DNA from: DATMXP01 sp964460935 | Lineage (GTDB): Bacteria > Acidobacteriota > Terriglobia > Terriglobales > Acidobacteriaceae | Reading direction: 5' to 3' | NCBI GenBank assembly: GCA_964460935.1 | Contig: CAYWSM010000081.1 | Location: 1 to 9,973 of the forward strand | Length of the DNA stretch: 9,973 nt | Shown: positions 1 through 6,409 of the stretch, piece after piece | Numbering within the stretch: the first letter of the stretch is position 1 | Layout: each line of letters opens with the position of its first letter | Made by a program: the position numbers and the translations under genes | Notes under the pieces: model-generated | What the model was told of the DNA's origin: nothing | Databases searched by the model: none | What the model saw: only the letters and a program-made list of their open reading frames with translations

Positions 1-40
1 ATATAAATTTTTGCAATTTGGCAGTAAAACCGTCTTTGCT

Positions 41-225
41 CGCTACCATTAACAATAGCGGGGGAATTAGGCAAGAATCCTAGGCTCTCTTGCCCGGCAA
101 ACTCGCTAACGGCGCCATCGAGTTTACGATCGACGCCAAAACGGGGTGTCACCCCAACAGGCTTAAGCCGACAACTCAAAAGCGGGCCGTAACGGCCAGT
201 GGTTTCCACCGGGCACGCCGGCCCG
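41..225. repeat. Cluster of eight consecutive inverted repeats
   Basis: The following inverted repeats follow one another almost without a gap. CGCTA/TAGCG lies at 41-45/56-60. GGCAAGA/TCTTGCC lies at 70-76/88-94, with CCTAGG in its loop. GGCG..ATCG/CGAT..CGCC lies at 111-137. GGGGTG-T-CACCCC is at 143-155, GGCTTAAGCC at 160-169, GGCCGT-A-ACGGCC at 185-197, GTGG-TTT-CCAC at 199-209, and CGGGC/GCCCG at 210-214/221-225. All were read directly from the sequence. The density suggests a folded RNA or a palindrome-rich element rather than protein coding, but it matches no RNA family that I can identify. Either strand could be the functional one. Confidence 0.5.
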
Positions 226-267
226 CCCAAAATACCAGGGAGGTTTCTTTCGATATATTTTCTGCCT

Positions 268-367
268 GTAAGTCCTTTGTGCTCACGATCTTGGCGGCAA
301 CACAATGAAAACAACGGACTTACAAAACTATCGGGTCGTAAGTTCTTGATTCTAACGATCTGGTGGG
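268..367. repeat. Imperfect 30-base direct repeat pair, 70-base period
   Basis: The 30-mers at 268-297 and 338-367 agree at 22 of 30 positions. They share GTAAGT at the start, CTT in the middle and ACGATCT near the end. An inverted copy of the first arm, GGACTTACA at 316-324, is the exact complement of TGTAAGTCC at 267-275 and lies between the two copies. Immediately after the second copy comes GGGGG-TAGGT-CCCCC (372-386), which can form a hairpin. Together this resembles a degenerate intergenic repeat family, possibly dispersed in the genome. Confidence 0.45.
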
Positions 368-535
368 TATAGGGGGTAGGTCCCCCGGCGAACGGAATAA
401 CCAACAGACTCTCTACACCATTCGTGTGCCTTTGAGGGCCGGTCGCAATGTAACTTGGAGGAGGGCAAAGCACTAAGGGCGGACATATTCGCCCGCCCCA
501 ATACCGTTGAGTTGCAACTTGGACAGATTGAACAG

Positions 536-561
536 CCACTAACCACTAGCAGCTAGCCACT
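536..561. repeat. Short CCACTA-type tandem repeats
   Basis: CCACTAA (536-542) is followed directly by CCACTAG (543-549). After a short interruption, CTAG and CCACT follow (553-561). The central part is also an inverted repeat, CTAG/CTAG around CAG. The tract sits immediately downstream of the gcvH stop codon. It is probably a low-complexity intergenic repeat with no evident function. Confidence 0.35.
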
Positions 562-565
562 GTCG

Positions 566-949
566 TTATCCTTCTTCCGCCACGAACTTTTCGTAGTCCG
601 CCGCCGACAATAGCCCGTTCGCTTCTTTCGGGTCTGCCAGCGTGACCTTGATCATCCACGCCTGGTGAGGTTCGCTGTTGACCTTTTCCGGCGCTGTCGA
701 AAGCGCCTGGTTCACCTCGGTGACGGTGCCCGACACAGGCGCGAACAAATCGCTAACCGCCTTCACCGACTCGACCGTTCCAAAGCTCTTTCCGGCCGCA
801 ATCGACGCGCCCGGCTTGGGCAACTCGACGAAGACAATATCTCCCAGCGCCTGCTGCGCATGGTCAGTGATGCCAATCGTGCCGACGTTTCCATCGACCT
901 TGATCCATTCGTGCTCTTTCGTGTACTTAAACTCCGCCGGATAAGCCAT
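566..949 (-). CDS. gcvH: Glycine cleavage system H protein
   Basis: This is the lipoyl carrier of the glycine cleavage system. In the cytoplasm its lipoyl arm takes the aminomethyl group from the P protein (glycine decarboxylase), presents it to the T protein and is re-oxidised by the L protein. The 127-residue length is normal for the family. The opening YTKEHEWI (9-16) is typical, and ESVKAVSD (60-67) contains the lipoylated lysine at residue 63. The segment PVSGTVTEVN (71-80) and the following conserved Asn-Ser-x-Pro region (91-94) complete the barrel fold. The ATG start is supported by AGGAG six bases upstream (956-960). It follows gcvT on the same strand after 92 bases, which suggests co-transcription. 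Confidence 0.97.
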   Translation of the reverse strand: MAYPAEFKYTKEHEWIKVDGNVGTIGITDHAQQALGDIVFVELPKPGASIAAGKSFGTVESVKAVSDLFAPVSGTVTEVNQALSTAPEKVNSEPHQAWMIKVTLADPKEANGLLSAADYEKFVAEEG

Positions 950-1024
950 ATCTTTCTCCTGGAATGAATCCGTAATTAAGCTTCAACTCAGATGGTCATT
1001 GTAAATGCAGCGGGGCACGTGAGC

Positions 1025-1053
1025 AGTGGACGTGGAGTTGTTCACTGTCCACT
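1025..1053 (-). repeat. Inverted repeat at the end of gcvT
   Basis: AGTGGAC (1025-1031) and GTCCACT (1047-1053) are exact complements separated by 15 bases. The hairpin overlaps the gcvT stop codon (1042-1044). It has no T-run after it on the minus strand, so it is not a typical intrinsic terminator. It might stabilise or process the gcvT-gcvH transcript, or be a piece of an intergenic repeat. Confidence 0.35.
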
Positions 1054-2202
1054 CTTCTTGGGCCTTTTGTAAAACGGCGACGGAACTACCTTCGCCTTCA
1101 CCGCCTGTCCACGAATCTCGACAGCTACTTCAGTATCGATCGCAGAATGCGACGGTGGAACGTACGCGAGCGCGATGTTCTTCTTGAGAAAAGGCGCAGG
1201 AGACCCGCTGGTCACATATCCGATTTCCGATCCGATCGAACTCAGAACCTTGTATCCGTCACGCGCAATCCCGCGCTCGACCATCTCGATCCCAACTAGC
1301 GTTCTCGTTACACCTTCCGCCTTGGCGCGAGCCAGCGCATCCTTGCCGGTGAATTCGCTCTTTTCCATCTTGCAGAAGCGGTCCAATCCCGCTTCCCACA
1401 CGTTGATCGTGTCGGAAATTTCGTGGCCGTACAGCGGCAACTTCCCTTCCAGCCGCAAGGTATTGCGAGCCCCTAATCCGCAAGGCACGACGCCAAACTC
1501 TTTCCCCGCCGCCATGACTTCATTCCAGACGCGTGCACTCGTGACCTCGTCGCTGGGGACGTAAATCTCGAATCCGTCTTCCGCCGTGTATCCGGTTCGC
1601 GCAATCAGGATGTTTTTCAGTCCACAAACTGTGCCGTGGGTAAACCAGTAGAACTTCACTGCGCTCAGATTTGCATCCGTCAACTTCTGCAGCAGATCGA
1701 CGCCACGCGGTCCCTGGATCGCAATCTGCGTGAACTGATCGCTCAAATCATCGACCCTGCAGTCGAACCCGGCAGCGTTGTCGCGAACCCAGTTGTAGTC
1801 CTTCTCGCGCGTCCCGGCGTTGATGACGATCAGGTAATCGTCATCCGCCATCTTGTGAACGATGACGTCATCCACAAACGTGCCCTGCGGATACAACATC
1901 GCCGAATACTGTGCCTGTCCGGCACTCAGTTTCGACGCATCGTTCATACAGATATGTTGAATGGCGGCCAGCGCCTCCGGCCCATGCACCCGGATGTCGC
2001 CCATGTGGCTGACGTCGAAAATGCCTACGCCGGTTCGCACGGCCATGTGTTCGGCAATCAGGCCACCGGTTTTGCGATCGCCCGACGGCGGATACTCCAC
2101 CGGCATGTCCCAGCCGTTGAAATCCACCATCTTTGCGCCCATCTGGCGATGGACTTGGTTCAGAGCAGTTTTACGCGGAGCAGCAACGACGGTGGATGAC
2201 AC
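1042..2202 (-). CDS. gcvT: Glycine cleavage system T protein (aminomethyltransferase)
   Basis: The enzyme transfers the methylene group from the aminomethyl-lipoyl arm of GcvH to tetrahydrofolate, giving 5,10-methylene-THF and ammonia. The 386 residues fit the family. Visible landmarks are MVDFNGWDMPVEY (25-37), FDVSHMGD (62-69), VDDVIVHK (110-117) with the aspartate pair expected to contact folate, ARTGYTAEDGFEIYV (201-215), GLGARNTLRLE (242-252) with LPLYGHE (255-261), and the C-terminal VPSPFYKRP. The start is a GTG, supported by GAGGG seven bases upstream (2210-2214), and leaves about ten residues before the conserved fold. The order gcvT-gcvH is common, and the two products act on the same substrate. 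Confidence 0.97.
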   Translation of the reverse strand: MSSTVVAAPRKTALNQVHRQMGAKMVDFNGWDMPVEYPPSGDRKTGGLIAEHMAVRTGVGIFDVSHMGDIRVHGPEALAAIQHICMNDASKLSAGQAQYSAMLYPQGTFVDDVIVHKMADDDYLIVINAGTREKDYNWVRDNAAGFDCRVDDLSDQFTQIAIQGPRGVDLLQKLTDANLSAVKFYWFTHGTVCGLKNILIARTGYTAEDGFEIYVPSDEVTSARVWNEVMAAGKEFGVVPCGLGARNTLRLEGKLPLYGHEISDTINVWEAGLDRFCKMEKSEFTGKDALARAKAEGVTRTLVGIEMVERGIARDGYKVLSSIGSEIGYVTSGSPAPFLKKNIALAYVPPSHSAIDTEVAVEIRGQAVKAKVVPSPFYKRPKKSGQ

Positions 2203-2249
2203 AGGCAGGCCCTCACAGGAAGTTTCAAACGCACTTCACTAAACGGGCT

Positions 2250-2279
2250 AGACTAACACTGCCGATTTTATAGGGTCAA
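2250..2279 (-). promoter_or_regulatory. Possible promoter of gcvT-gcvH
   Basis: Read on the minus strand, TTGACC (2274-2279) is followed after 18 bases by TAGTCT (2250-2255), which is preceded by TGT as in extended -10 elements. The -35 match is good and the -10 match is weak. It lies 47 bases upstream of the gcvT GTG. The short leader leaves no room for a full glycine riboswitch. Confidence 0.3.
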
Positions 2280-2289
2280 ACGATGATTA

Positions 2290-2517
2290 CTAGTGGCGGT
2301 TTCTGTGTACCGGCACATACGTACGCGCTTCCGACTGCACCACCAGCACCAGGCCAATCAAGACAAGCGATAACACTACGCCTCGGATCTCCACTACGTC
2401 GTATTTGAGGTAGCTGGTAATTACGAATCCCAACATCACTACGGCGGCTATCAGAGCAGCAACAGAACGGAGCCGAAGCGCCCAGCGAGAAGAAGTGAAC
2501 CGAAGTTGAAGGCCCAT
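2290..2517 (-). CDS. Small two-helix membrane protein, unknown function
   Basis: The 75-residue product begins MGLQLRFTSSRW and has an arginine-rich N-terminus. A first hydrophobic segment follows at about residues 19-40 (VAALIAAVVMLGFVITSYL). After a short charged loop (KYDVVEIR), a second hydrophobic segment lies at about 46-61 (GVVLSLVLIGLVLVV), and the polar tail is rich in Arg and His. This predicts a small inner-membrane protein with two helices. The open frame extends to a TTG at 2538, but the ATG at 2517 has AGGGA four bases upstream (2522-2526) and is preferred. It lies between the YtxH-domain gene and gcvT on the same strand. I recognise no family, and it could be lineage-specific. 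Confidence 0.6.
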   Translation of the reverse strand: MGLQLRFTSSRWALRLRSVAALIAAVVMLGFVITSYLKYDVVEIRGVVLSLVLIGLVLVVQSEARTYVPVHRNRH

Positions 2518-2610
2518 AATGTCCCTATCATTCCACAACTCTGTTGGGTGTCGATGAACGAACTCTTGCGCCGGAATTACTTCGGTTTCATCGTTTCAGT
2601 GCAGAGGTAA

Positions 2611-2853
2611 CTATCGCAATCGCCCACCACTCACCTTATCGACAGCGTTTGTGTAGACGTCTTCCGCCTGTTGTTTGGCTACCTCTCCGACCTTCTCACG
2701 TCCCGCATCGACAGCATTCTGGGCCTTTCTGCGCGGCATCTCGGCGAGATCACTAGCCCGATGGGTTAACTGTTCCCTGGTTTCCTTGCCTTTGGCAGGA
2801 GCAAAAATCATACCCAGCGTGACACCGCTTAGAACCCCAATAACGAACTTCAT
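2611..2853 (-). CDS. YtxH-domain protein
   Basis: The 80-residue protein starts MKFVIGVLSGVTLGMIFAPAKGKETREQL in outline. It has a glycine-rich hydrophobic N-terminal segment (3-19), the APAKGKETRE turn, then a charged helical tail rich in Ala, Lys, Arg and Glu. This pattern of a single membrane helix, an APxxGxETR motif and an amphipathic helix is typical of YtxH-domain proteins, which are often linked to general stress. No biochemical activity is established. The frame is open to 2928, but the ATG at 2853 has GGAG nine bases upstream (2863-2866) and starts exactly at the family's N-terminus. It is divergent from the MerR-TPR gene across about 190 bases. Confidence 0.75.
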   Translation of the reverse strand: MKFVIGVLSGVTLGMIFAPAKGKETREQLTHRASDLAEMPRRKAQNAVDAGREKVGEVAKQQAEDVYTNAVDKVSGGRLR

Positions 2854-2999
2854 GTCTAGCTTCTCCGGTTTGTTGATCTTTTGTCTAATGCGATGCTCCT
2901 CCGGCCACAAACTTTGCCGACGTGCCAACTCGCCTCATTTCCGGGCAGGCAACTGTGGAAAAACAGCACCTAAGTACTGAAAACTCAGCAACTTTGCTC

Positions 3000-3028
3000 T
3001 TGCGTCTCAAATCGAACATCGTGATAAT
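3000..3028 (+). promoter_or_regulatory. Possible sigma-70-type promoter of the HTH-TPR gene
   Basis: TTGCGT (3000-3005) and GATAAT (3023-3028) are separated by exactly 17 bases; the -10 hexamer differs from consensus at one position. Transcription would begin near 3035. That leaves almost no leader for the TTG at 3044 and about 27 bases for the GTG at 3062. Confidence 0.4.
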
Positions 3029-3043
3029 TACCGACAGTACCGG

Positions 3044-3952
3044 TTGGCATCAAAGGGAGCCGTGCAACGATACCAACGAACTGATGTGCTGCGAATCCTG
3101 CGGATCACTCCCAGGCAGTTGCAGCAATGGCAAAAAGCAGGCTTGGTTGCCGCCTCGGATCAGTATTCCTTTTTCGACCTCATCCAATTAAGAAAGATTC
3201 GCGACCTGCGCGCCAAGCGGGTTCGCCCGGCCGTTATTCGCCAATCGCTCGAAGCCATGCAACAACAAGTTGCGGGAATGGAGAACCCTCTACTCGAAGC
3301 TGGATCGTTCTCGACCGGAACTCGCCACGTAGCATTTCGGCATGAAGGCAAGGCATTCGATCCGATCGCGGGCCAGTTCGTTATGGATTTCGCTCCCGAA
3401 CCCGAGCACCGCGTGGTTCCAGCGCAGCACGTTTCTCCCATTCGCGTTACTGAAACCGCGGCCGAGTTCTTTGCGCGTGGAGTTGCGCTGGAAGAAGATC
3501 CGTCTTCGTACCAGGATGCGATTATTGCCTATAAAAAGGTGGTTGATATGGAGCCCAATCATGCGGCGGCTCATATCAACCTAGGCACGCTCTACTACAA
3601 CCTTCAGGACTACAAGCTCGCCGAGAGTTATTACCGCAAAGCGGTTGAAGCCGATCCACGTTACGCGTTGGCGTACTTCGATCTTGCAAACGTGCTCGAT
3701 GAGACCGGACGACTGGAAGAGGCAATTCGCACGTACAAGACGGCTCTGCAGCTTGCGCCTACTTACGCCGACGCGCACTACAATCTCGCGCTCGCCTACG
3801 AAAAAATGAAAGACAACCGCAAAGCACTCAACCACTGGAGAGCGTATGTGGGATTAGACCGCTCCAGCGCCTGGGCAGCTCATGCTCGCAGTCAGATCTC
3901 TCGTATCCTCGAGAAGGATACGCTGAAGGTCGTTTACCGCCGACGCTGTTAA
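3044..3952 (+). CDS. MerR-type HTH and tetratricopeptide repeat protein
   Basis: The 302-residue product joins two modules. Residues about 9-73 resemble a MerR winged helix: YQRTDVLRILRITPRQLQQW, then the wing region ending in YSFFDLIQLRKIRDLRAKRV. After a linker of unknown structure (74-135), about four TPR units follow from 138 to 271, with the usual small/large pattern (AIIAYKKVVDMEPN, AESYYRKAVEADPR, AIRTYKTALQLAPT, ALNHWRAYVGLD). No effector-binding domain or enzyme domain is seen, so it probably binds DNA and a partner protein; the regulated genes are unknown. The start is uncertain. TTG at 3044 has no clear ribosome binding site, while GTG at 3062 has AAAGGGAG just upstream but only two bases away. 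It converges on the flavoprotein gene with a 33-base gap. Confidence 0.85.
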   Translation: MASKGAVQRYQRTDVLRILRITPRQLQQWQKAGLVAASDQYSFFDLIQLRKIRDLRAKRVRPAVIRQSLEAMQQQVAGMENPLLEAGSFSTGTRHVAFRHEGKAFDPIAGQFVMDFAPEPEHRVVPAQHVSPIRVTETAAEFFARGVALEEDPSSYQDAIIAYKKVVDMEPNHAAAHINLGTLYYNLQDYKLAESYYRKAVEADPRYALAYFDLANVLDETGRLEEAIRTYKTALQLAPTYADAHYNLALAYEKMKDNRKALNHWRAYVGLDRSSAWAAHARSQISRILEKDTLKVVYRRRC

Positions 3953-3985
3953 CGATTAAGTTATAGCAATCCCTTTCTTTGCGAA

Positions 3986-5212
3986 TCATCCCCACCGTGG
4001 TTGCTCATCGAGACTAATGCCGAGCGCTGTCTTCGCGACGACTTCATGGGTAAGAAACGAATTCGCCGGGTGGATGCGACCCAATCGAGCATCACGGAGC
4101 AACCGCTCATACCCCGCTGAACGGAAGATGCCGAAACCGCCGGCAACCTCCAGTCCGAGATCTACCACGCGCCATGATCCTTCGACGGCACGGTATTTTG
4201 CCGCGAACAGCTTCGCCGGCCACTCGGCGCCATGATTCACACCATTCGACCAATTGTCGGCAATGCGATCCAGATGTGGCCCGATGGACTCAAGTTCGAT
4301 GACCATCTCTGCGATGGTGTGCTGCACTTCAGCGTGGTAAGCCATCGAGCGAGTGAGGGCCAGAGAACGTTTGTTTTTAACGGAATCGATACTTTGATCG
4401 AGAGCCCGCCTGGCGAGACCGTAATACACGTTACCGAAACCCATCAGCCCCCAAGCGAAGATTGAGAGTACAAACGGATCGATACCGGCACCGCCCGCAG
4501 GGACGACACGCGCCACATAGCGATCGGGAATGAACGCATTTTCCAGGACGGTATCGTCGCTGCAGGTAGCGCGCATGCCGAGGACGTCCCACGTTTCCTT
4601 GATGATGTACCCGGCGCTATCACGCGGTAAGAACGCATGGACGACCCTGGGATGCTTTGGATCGCTTGTATCCATGCCATGCATGCCCAAACGAGTCCAC
4701 ACCGGAGATAGACTGCCAAAGTGCTTCCTGCCTGTGAATCGATATCCGCCATCGACGCGCTCTGCCCTAGTCGTCGATAGCAGGATGGGCACGTCATTCC
4801 CACTCTCGGCGTGTCCGGCGGCAAATATCTCGCCTGCAGCCGCTTCACGCAAAAGCCATTCCAGTGATTTGTCGCCTTGACGCCAGAGGTCGGCGGCAAC
4901 GCCTACCCAATACACATGCATATTTACCGCAAGAGCGGTGGCCGGAGCATAGTACGCAAGCCGCCGTTGTTCGCGGCACATTTGGGCGAGCGTGTATCCA
5001 CCCCCGCCGAATTCTGTGGGCACAGGCAGCAACAGATACTTCGCTGCACGGAGTTCTTCAAAGTCTTCCTGGAAGAAACGGTTCTCCCGGTCGTATGTCG
5101 CGGCACGCGATTCAAACCGTGCCAGCATGTCCTTCTTGAGGAAGAACTCAGGATTTCGCTGCTGAACCGCCGGCGTTCGCGCGTTCTGAGAAACACTTGC
5201 TTTGCTGCTCAT
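3986..5212 (-). CDS. Acyl-CoA dehydrogenase-fold flavoprotein (DszC/HpaH-like branch?)
   Basis: The 408-residue product has the three-part acyl-CoA dehydrogenase fold. The helical N-domain includes LPVPTEFGGGGYTLAQM (62-78). The beta domain has AAGHAESGND (131-140) in place of the usual T-E-P-x-A-G-S-D segment, then GYRFTGRKHFGSLSP (156-170) and WDVLGMRATCSDD (208-220). The C-terminal helical domain holds AGGFGIFRSAGYERLLRDARLG near 347-368. Where typical dehydrogenases have Y-E-G-T with the catalytic base, this protein has RIHPANSFLTHEVV, with no glutamate at the expected place. That pattern occurs in flavin-dependent monooxygenases such as DszC and HpaH relatives, so oxygenation of a small substrate is possible. 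It follows the methyltransferase gene by 123 bases. The ATG at 5212 is preferred to the GTG at 5227. Confidence 0.85.
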   Translation of the reverse strand: MSSKASVSQNARTPAVQQRNPEFFLKKDMLARFESRAATYDRENRFFQEDFEELRAAKYLLLPVPTEFGGGGYTLAQMCREQRRLAYYAPATALAVNMHVYWVGVAADLWRQGDKSLEWLLREAAAGEIFAAGHAESGNDVPILLSTTRAERVDGGYRFTGRKHFGSLSPVWTRLGMHGMDTSDPKHPRVVHAFLPRDSAGYIIKETWDVLGMRATCSDDTVLENAFIPDRYVARVVPAGGAGIDPFVLSIFAWGLMGFGNVYYGLARRALDQSIDSVKNKRSLALTRSMAYHAEVQHTIAEMVIELESIGPHLDRIADNWSNGVNHGAEWPAKLFAAKYRAVEGSWRVVDLGLEVAGGFGIFRSAGYERLLRDARLGRIHPANSFLTHEVVAKTALGISLDEQPRWG

Positions 5213-5220
5213 GTGTCCCG

Positions 5221-5225
5221 CTCCC
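5221..5225 (-). promoter_or_regulatory. Ribosome binding site fixing the flavoprotein start
   Basis: GGGAG on the minus strand lies eight bases before the ATG at 5212. It would fall inside the coding sequence if translation began at the GTG at 5227, which argues for the ATG. Confidence 0.6.
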
Positions 5226-5263
5226 ACATCTAGAGTTGTGCAAGATGTTTACTGAAACGACCA

Positions 5264-5320
5264 GCGCCCGCAAGCTTTTTCCGGAGTGCAATTCCCCGCT
5301 ACCGGTACACTTGCAGGCGC
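5264..5320. repeat. Long-armed inverted repeat between the methyltransferase and flavoprotein genes
   Basis: GCGCC-c-GCAAG (5264-5274) is complementary to CTTGC-a-GGCGC (5310-5320): 11-base arms with one mismatch, separated by 35 bases. CCGG occurs on both sides inside the loop (5281-5284, 5302-5305). There is no T-run after either arm, so it is not a clear intrinsic terminator. It may be a transcript-processing or attenuating hairpin, or an operator. Confidence 0.4.
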
Positions 5321-5335
5321 GGCCCAGGATGGTTA

Positions 5336-6409
5336 TTACGGCCGCGCTTCGTAAACGATGTTGAACGGTGTTTCAGTAGCACGGCGGAATCGGCTAAAAC
5401 CGGCAGAGGTTACTACATCACGAATGCGTTTCTCGCCAGCTTGGGCGCCAAGACACATCGCGACTTCCTGCGAACGCGAGCAAGGCGTGCACAAGAGCGT
5501 AGAAAACGAGTAGTAAACTCGCCCGACTGGGTTGAGGTTGTCACTTAGATTGTCATTCGCATACGGCTCGACAATCATCCATGTGCCATCCTTCGCGAGT
5601 GATTGACGCACGTGCGCTGCGGCTCCAACCGGATCACCCATGTCGTGCAAGCAGTCGAAGACGGCGACGAAGTCATAATCCTTGCCGGGGTATTCCTTCG
5701 CTTTCGACACTTCAAATGTCACACGGTCGGCAACTCCCTTTTGGCGTGCGGTCTCGCGTGCCGCCTCGATGGATTTACTGTGATAATCGAACCCGTAAAA
5801 CTGGGATTTCGGGAAGGCTTGGGCCATGAGGACGGTCGAAGCTCCCTTGCCGCAACCGACGTCTGCAACGCGTGCCCCGGCTTCGAGCCTCGCTTTGACA
5901 TCATGCAGTGCGGGAATCCACGAACTCATGAGATTGGCGGCGTAGCCGGGCCGGAAGAATTTTTCGCAGCCATGGAACACACCGTCGTCGTGCTCATGCC
6001 ATCCCATACCGGCTCCGCTGCGAAACGATTCAGCAATCCGTGGAACCGCCGCCAGCGACCCTAGCGCCAGTTCGAAAGCGCCTGGAAGGTACGCAGGGCT
6101 GTCTTCGTTGGCGAGCGTAAACGCCTGCTCTTCCGTGAGAAAGAACTTGCCGGCGTCTTTGTCATAGCTGATGTATCCACCCGCCGCCTGTGACGCCAGC
6201 CATTCGCGGAGATAGCGTTCGTCAGTTTTCGTGTTGCTAGCGAGCTCGGCCGAGGTCATTGGCCCGGTCGCAAGCGCCTTGTACAGTCCCAGCTTTTCGC
6301 CGATCACGACCATGCCTGCGTGCACGGAAGCACCTAGATCGGTGACAAACTGTCCGATAAACGCATTGAGTCGATCCATGTTGATTGCGGGAGCGGTCGT
6401 TGTACTCAT
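5336..6409 (-). CDS. SAM-dependent methyltransferase with N-terminal winged helix (Rv2258c-like)
   Basis: The 357-residue protein has an N-terminal helical/winged-helix part (about 12-100; GLYKALATGPMTSAELA, TDERYLREWLASQAAGGYI) like that of O-methyltransferase and Rv2258c-type enzymes. A class I Rossmann methyltransferase domain follows. The SAM-binding motif is VADVGCGKG (181-189), the acidic ribose-contacting position is in FYGFDYH (204-210), and DFVAVFDCLHDMGDP (246-260) fits motif II and its neighbour. The tail region LLCTPCSRSQEV (305-316) and AGEKRIRDVVTSAGF (324-338) is typical of this family. The substrate is unknown. The frame is open to 6559, but the ATG at 6409 has AGGAG seven bases upstream, and the extra upstream residues look non-protein-like. 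It is probably co-transcribed with the flavoprotein gene and is divergent from the large regulator. Confidence 0.9.
   Translation of the reverse strand: MSTTTAPAINMDRLNAFIGQFVTDLGASVHAGMVVIGEKLGLYKALATGPMTSAELASNTKTDERYLREWLASQAAGGYISYDKDAGKFFLTEEQAFTLANEDSPAYLPGAFELALGSLAAVPRIAESFRSGAGMGWHEHDDGVFHGCEKFFRPGYAANLMSSWIPALHDVKARLEAGARVADVGCGKGASTVLMAQAFPKSQFYGFDYHSKSIEAARETARQKGVADRVTFEVSKAKEYPGKDYDFVAVFDCLHDMGDPVGAAAHVRQSLAKDGTWMIVEPYANDNLSDNLNPVGRVYYSFSTLLCTPCSRSQEVAMCLGAQAGEKRIRDVVTSAGFSRFRRATETPFNIVYEARP

Larger units (their letters stand above)
1..565. other. Gene-free region rich in inverted and direct repeats
   Basis: No reading frame here has a good start, a ribosome binding site or a recognisable protein; the small open frames at 90-308 and 352-546 look accidental. 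The stretch lies downstream of gcvH and reaches the window edge. It contains a dense series of short inverted repeats (41-225), an imperfect 30-base direct repeat (268-297 and 338-367), a G5/C5 hairpin (372-386), a GGGCG/CGCCC hairpin (477-494), the palindrome AGTTGCAACT (510-519) and CCACTA-type short repeats (536-561). It is either a long intergenic spacer with repeat elements, an unrecognised structured RNA, or the leader of a gene left of the window. Confidence 0.6.

Noticed and set aside
41..225. Cobalamin riboswitch on the minus strand
   Set aside because: A GGTGGAAACC-like stretch is present, but the conserved core and the B12 box do not follow in order.
90..308. 72-residue plus-strand open frame
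   Set aside because: It begins with TTG, has no ribosome binding site, runs through the palindrome cluster and shows no protein-like pattern.
352..546. 64-residue minus-strand open frame
   Set aside because: It crosses repeat sequences, is rich in Cys, Ser and Arg, and resembles no protein family; it is probably accidental.
1..565. CRISPR array
   Set aside because: The repeats are few, imperfect and irregularly spaced, and no cas genes are near.
1636..2199. 187-residue plus-strand open frame
   Set aside because: It lies antisense to the conserved core of gcvT and is explained by that gene's codon use.
2203..2289. Glycine riboswitch ahead of gcvT
   Set aside because: Only 87 bases are available and the conserved aptamer core is not seen on the minus strand.
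3953..3985. Terminator between the converging HTH-TPR and flavoprotein genes
   Set aside because: Only a weak GCAA/TTGC pairing is present, with no GC-rich stem and no T-run.
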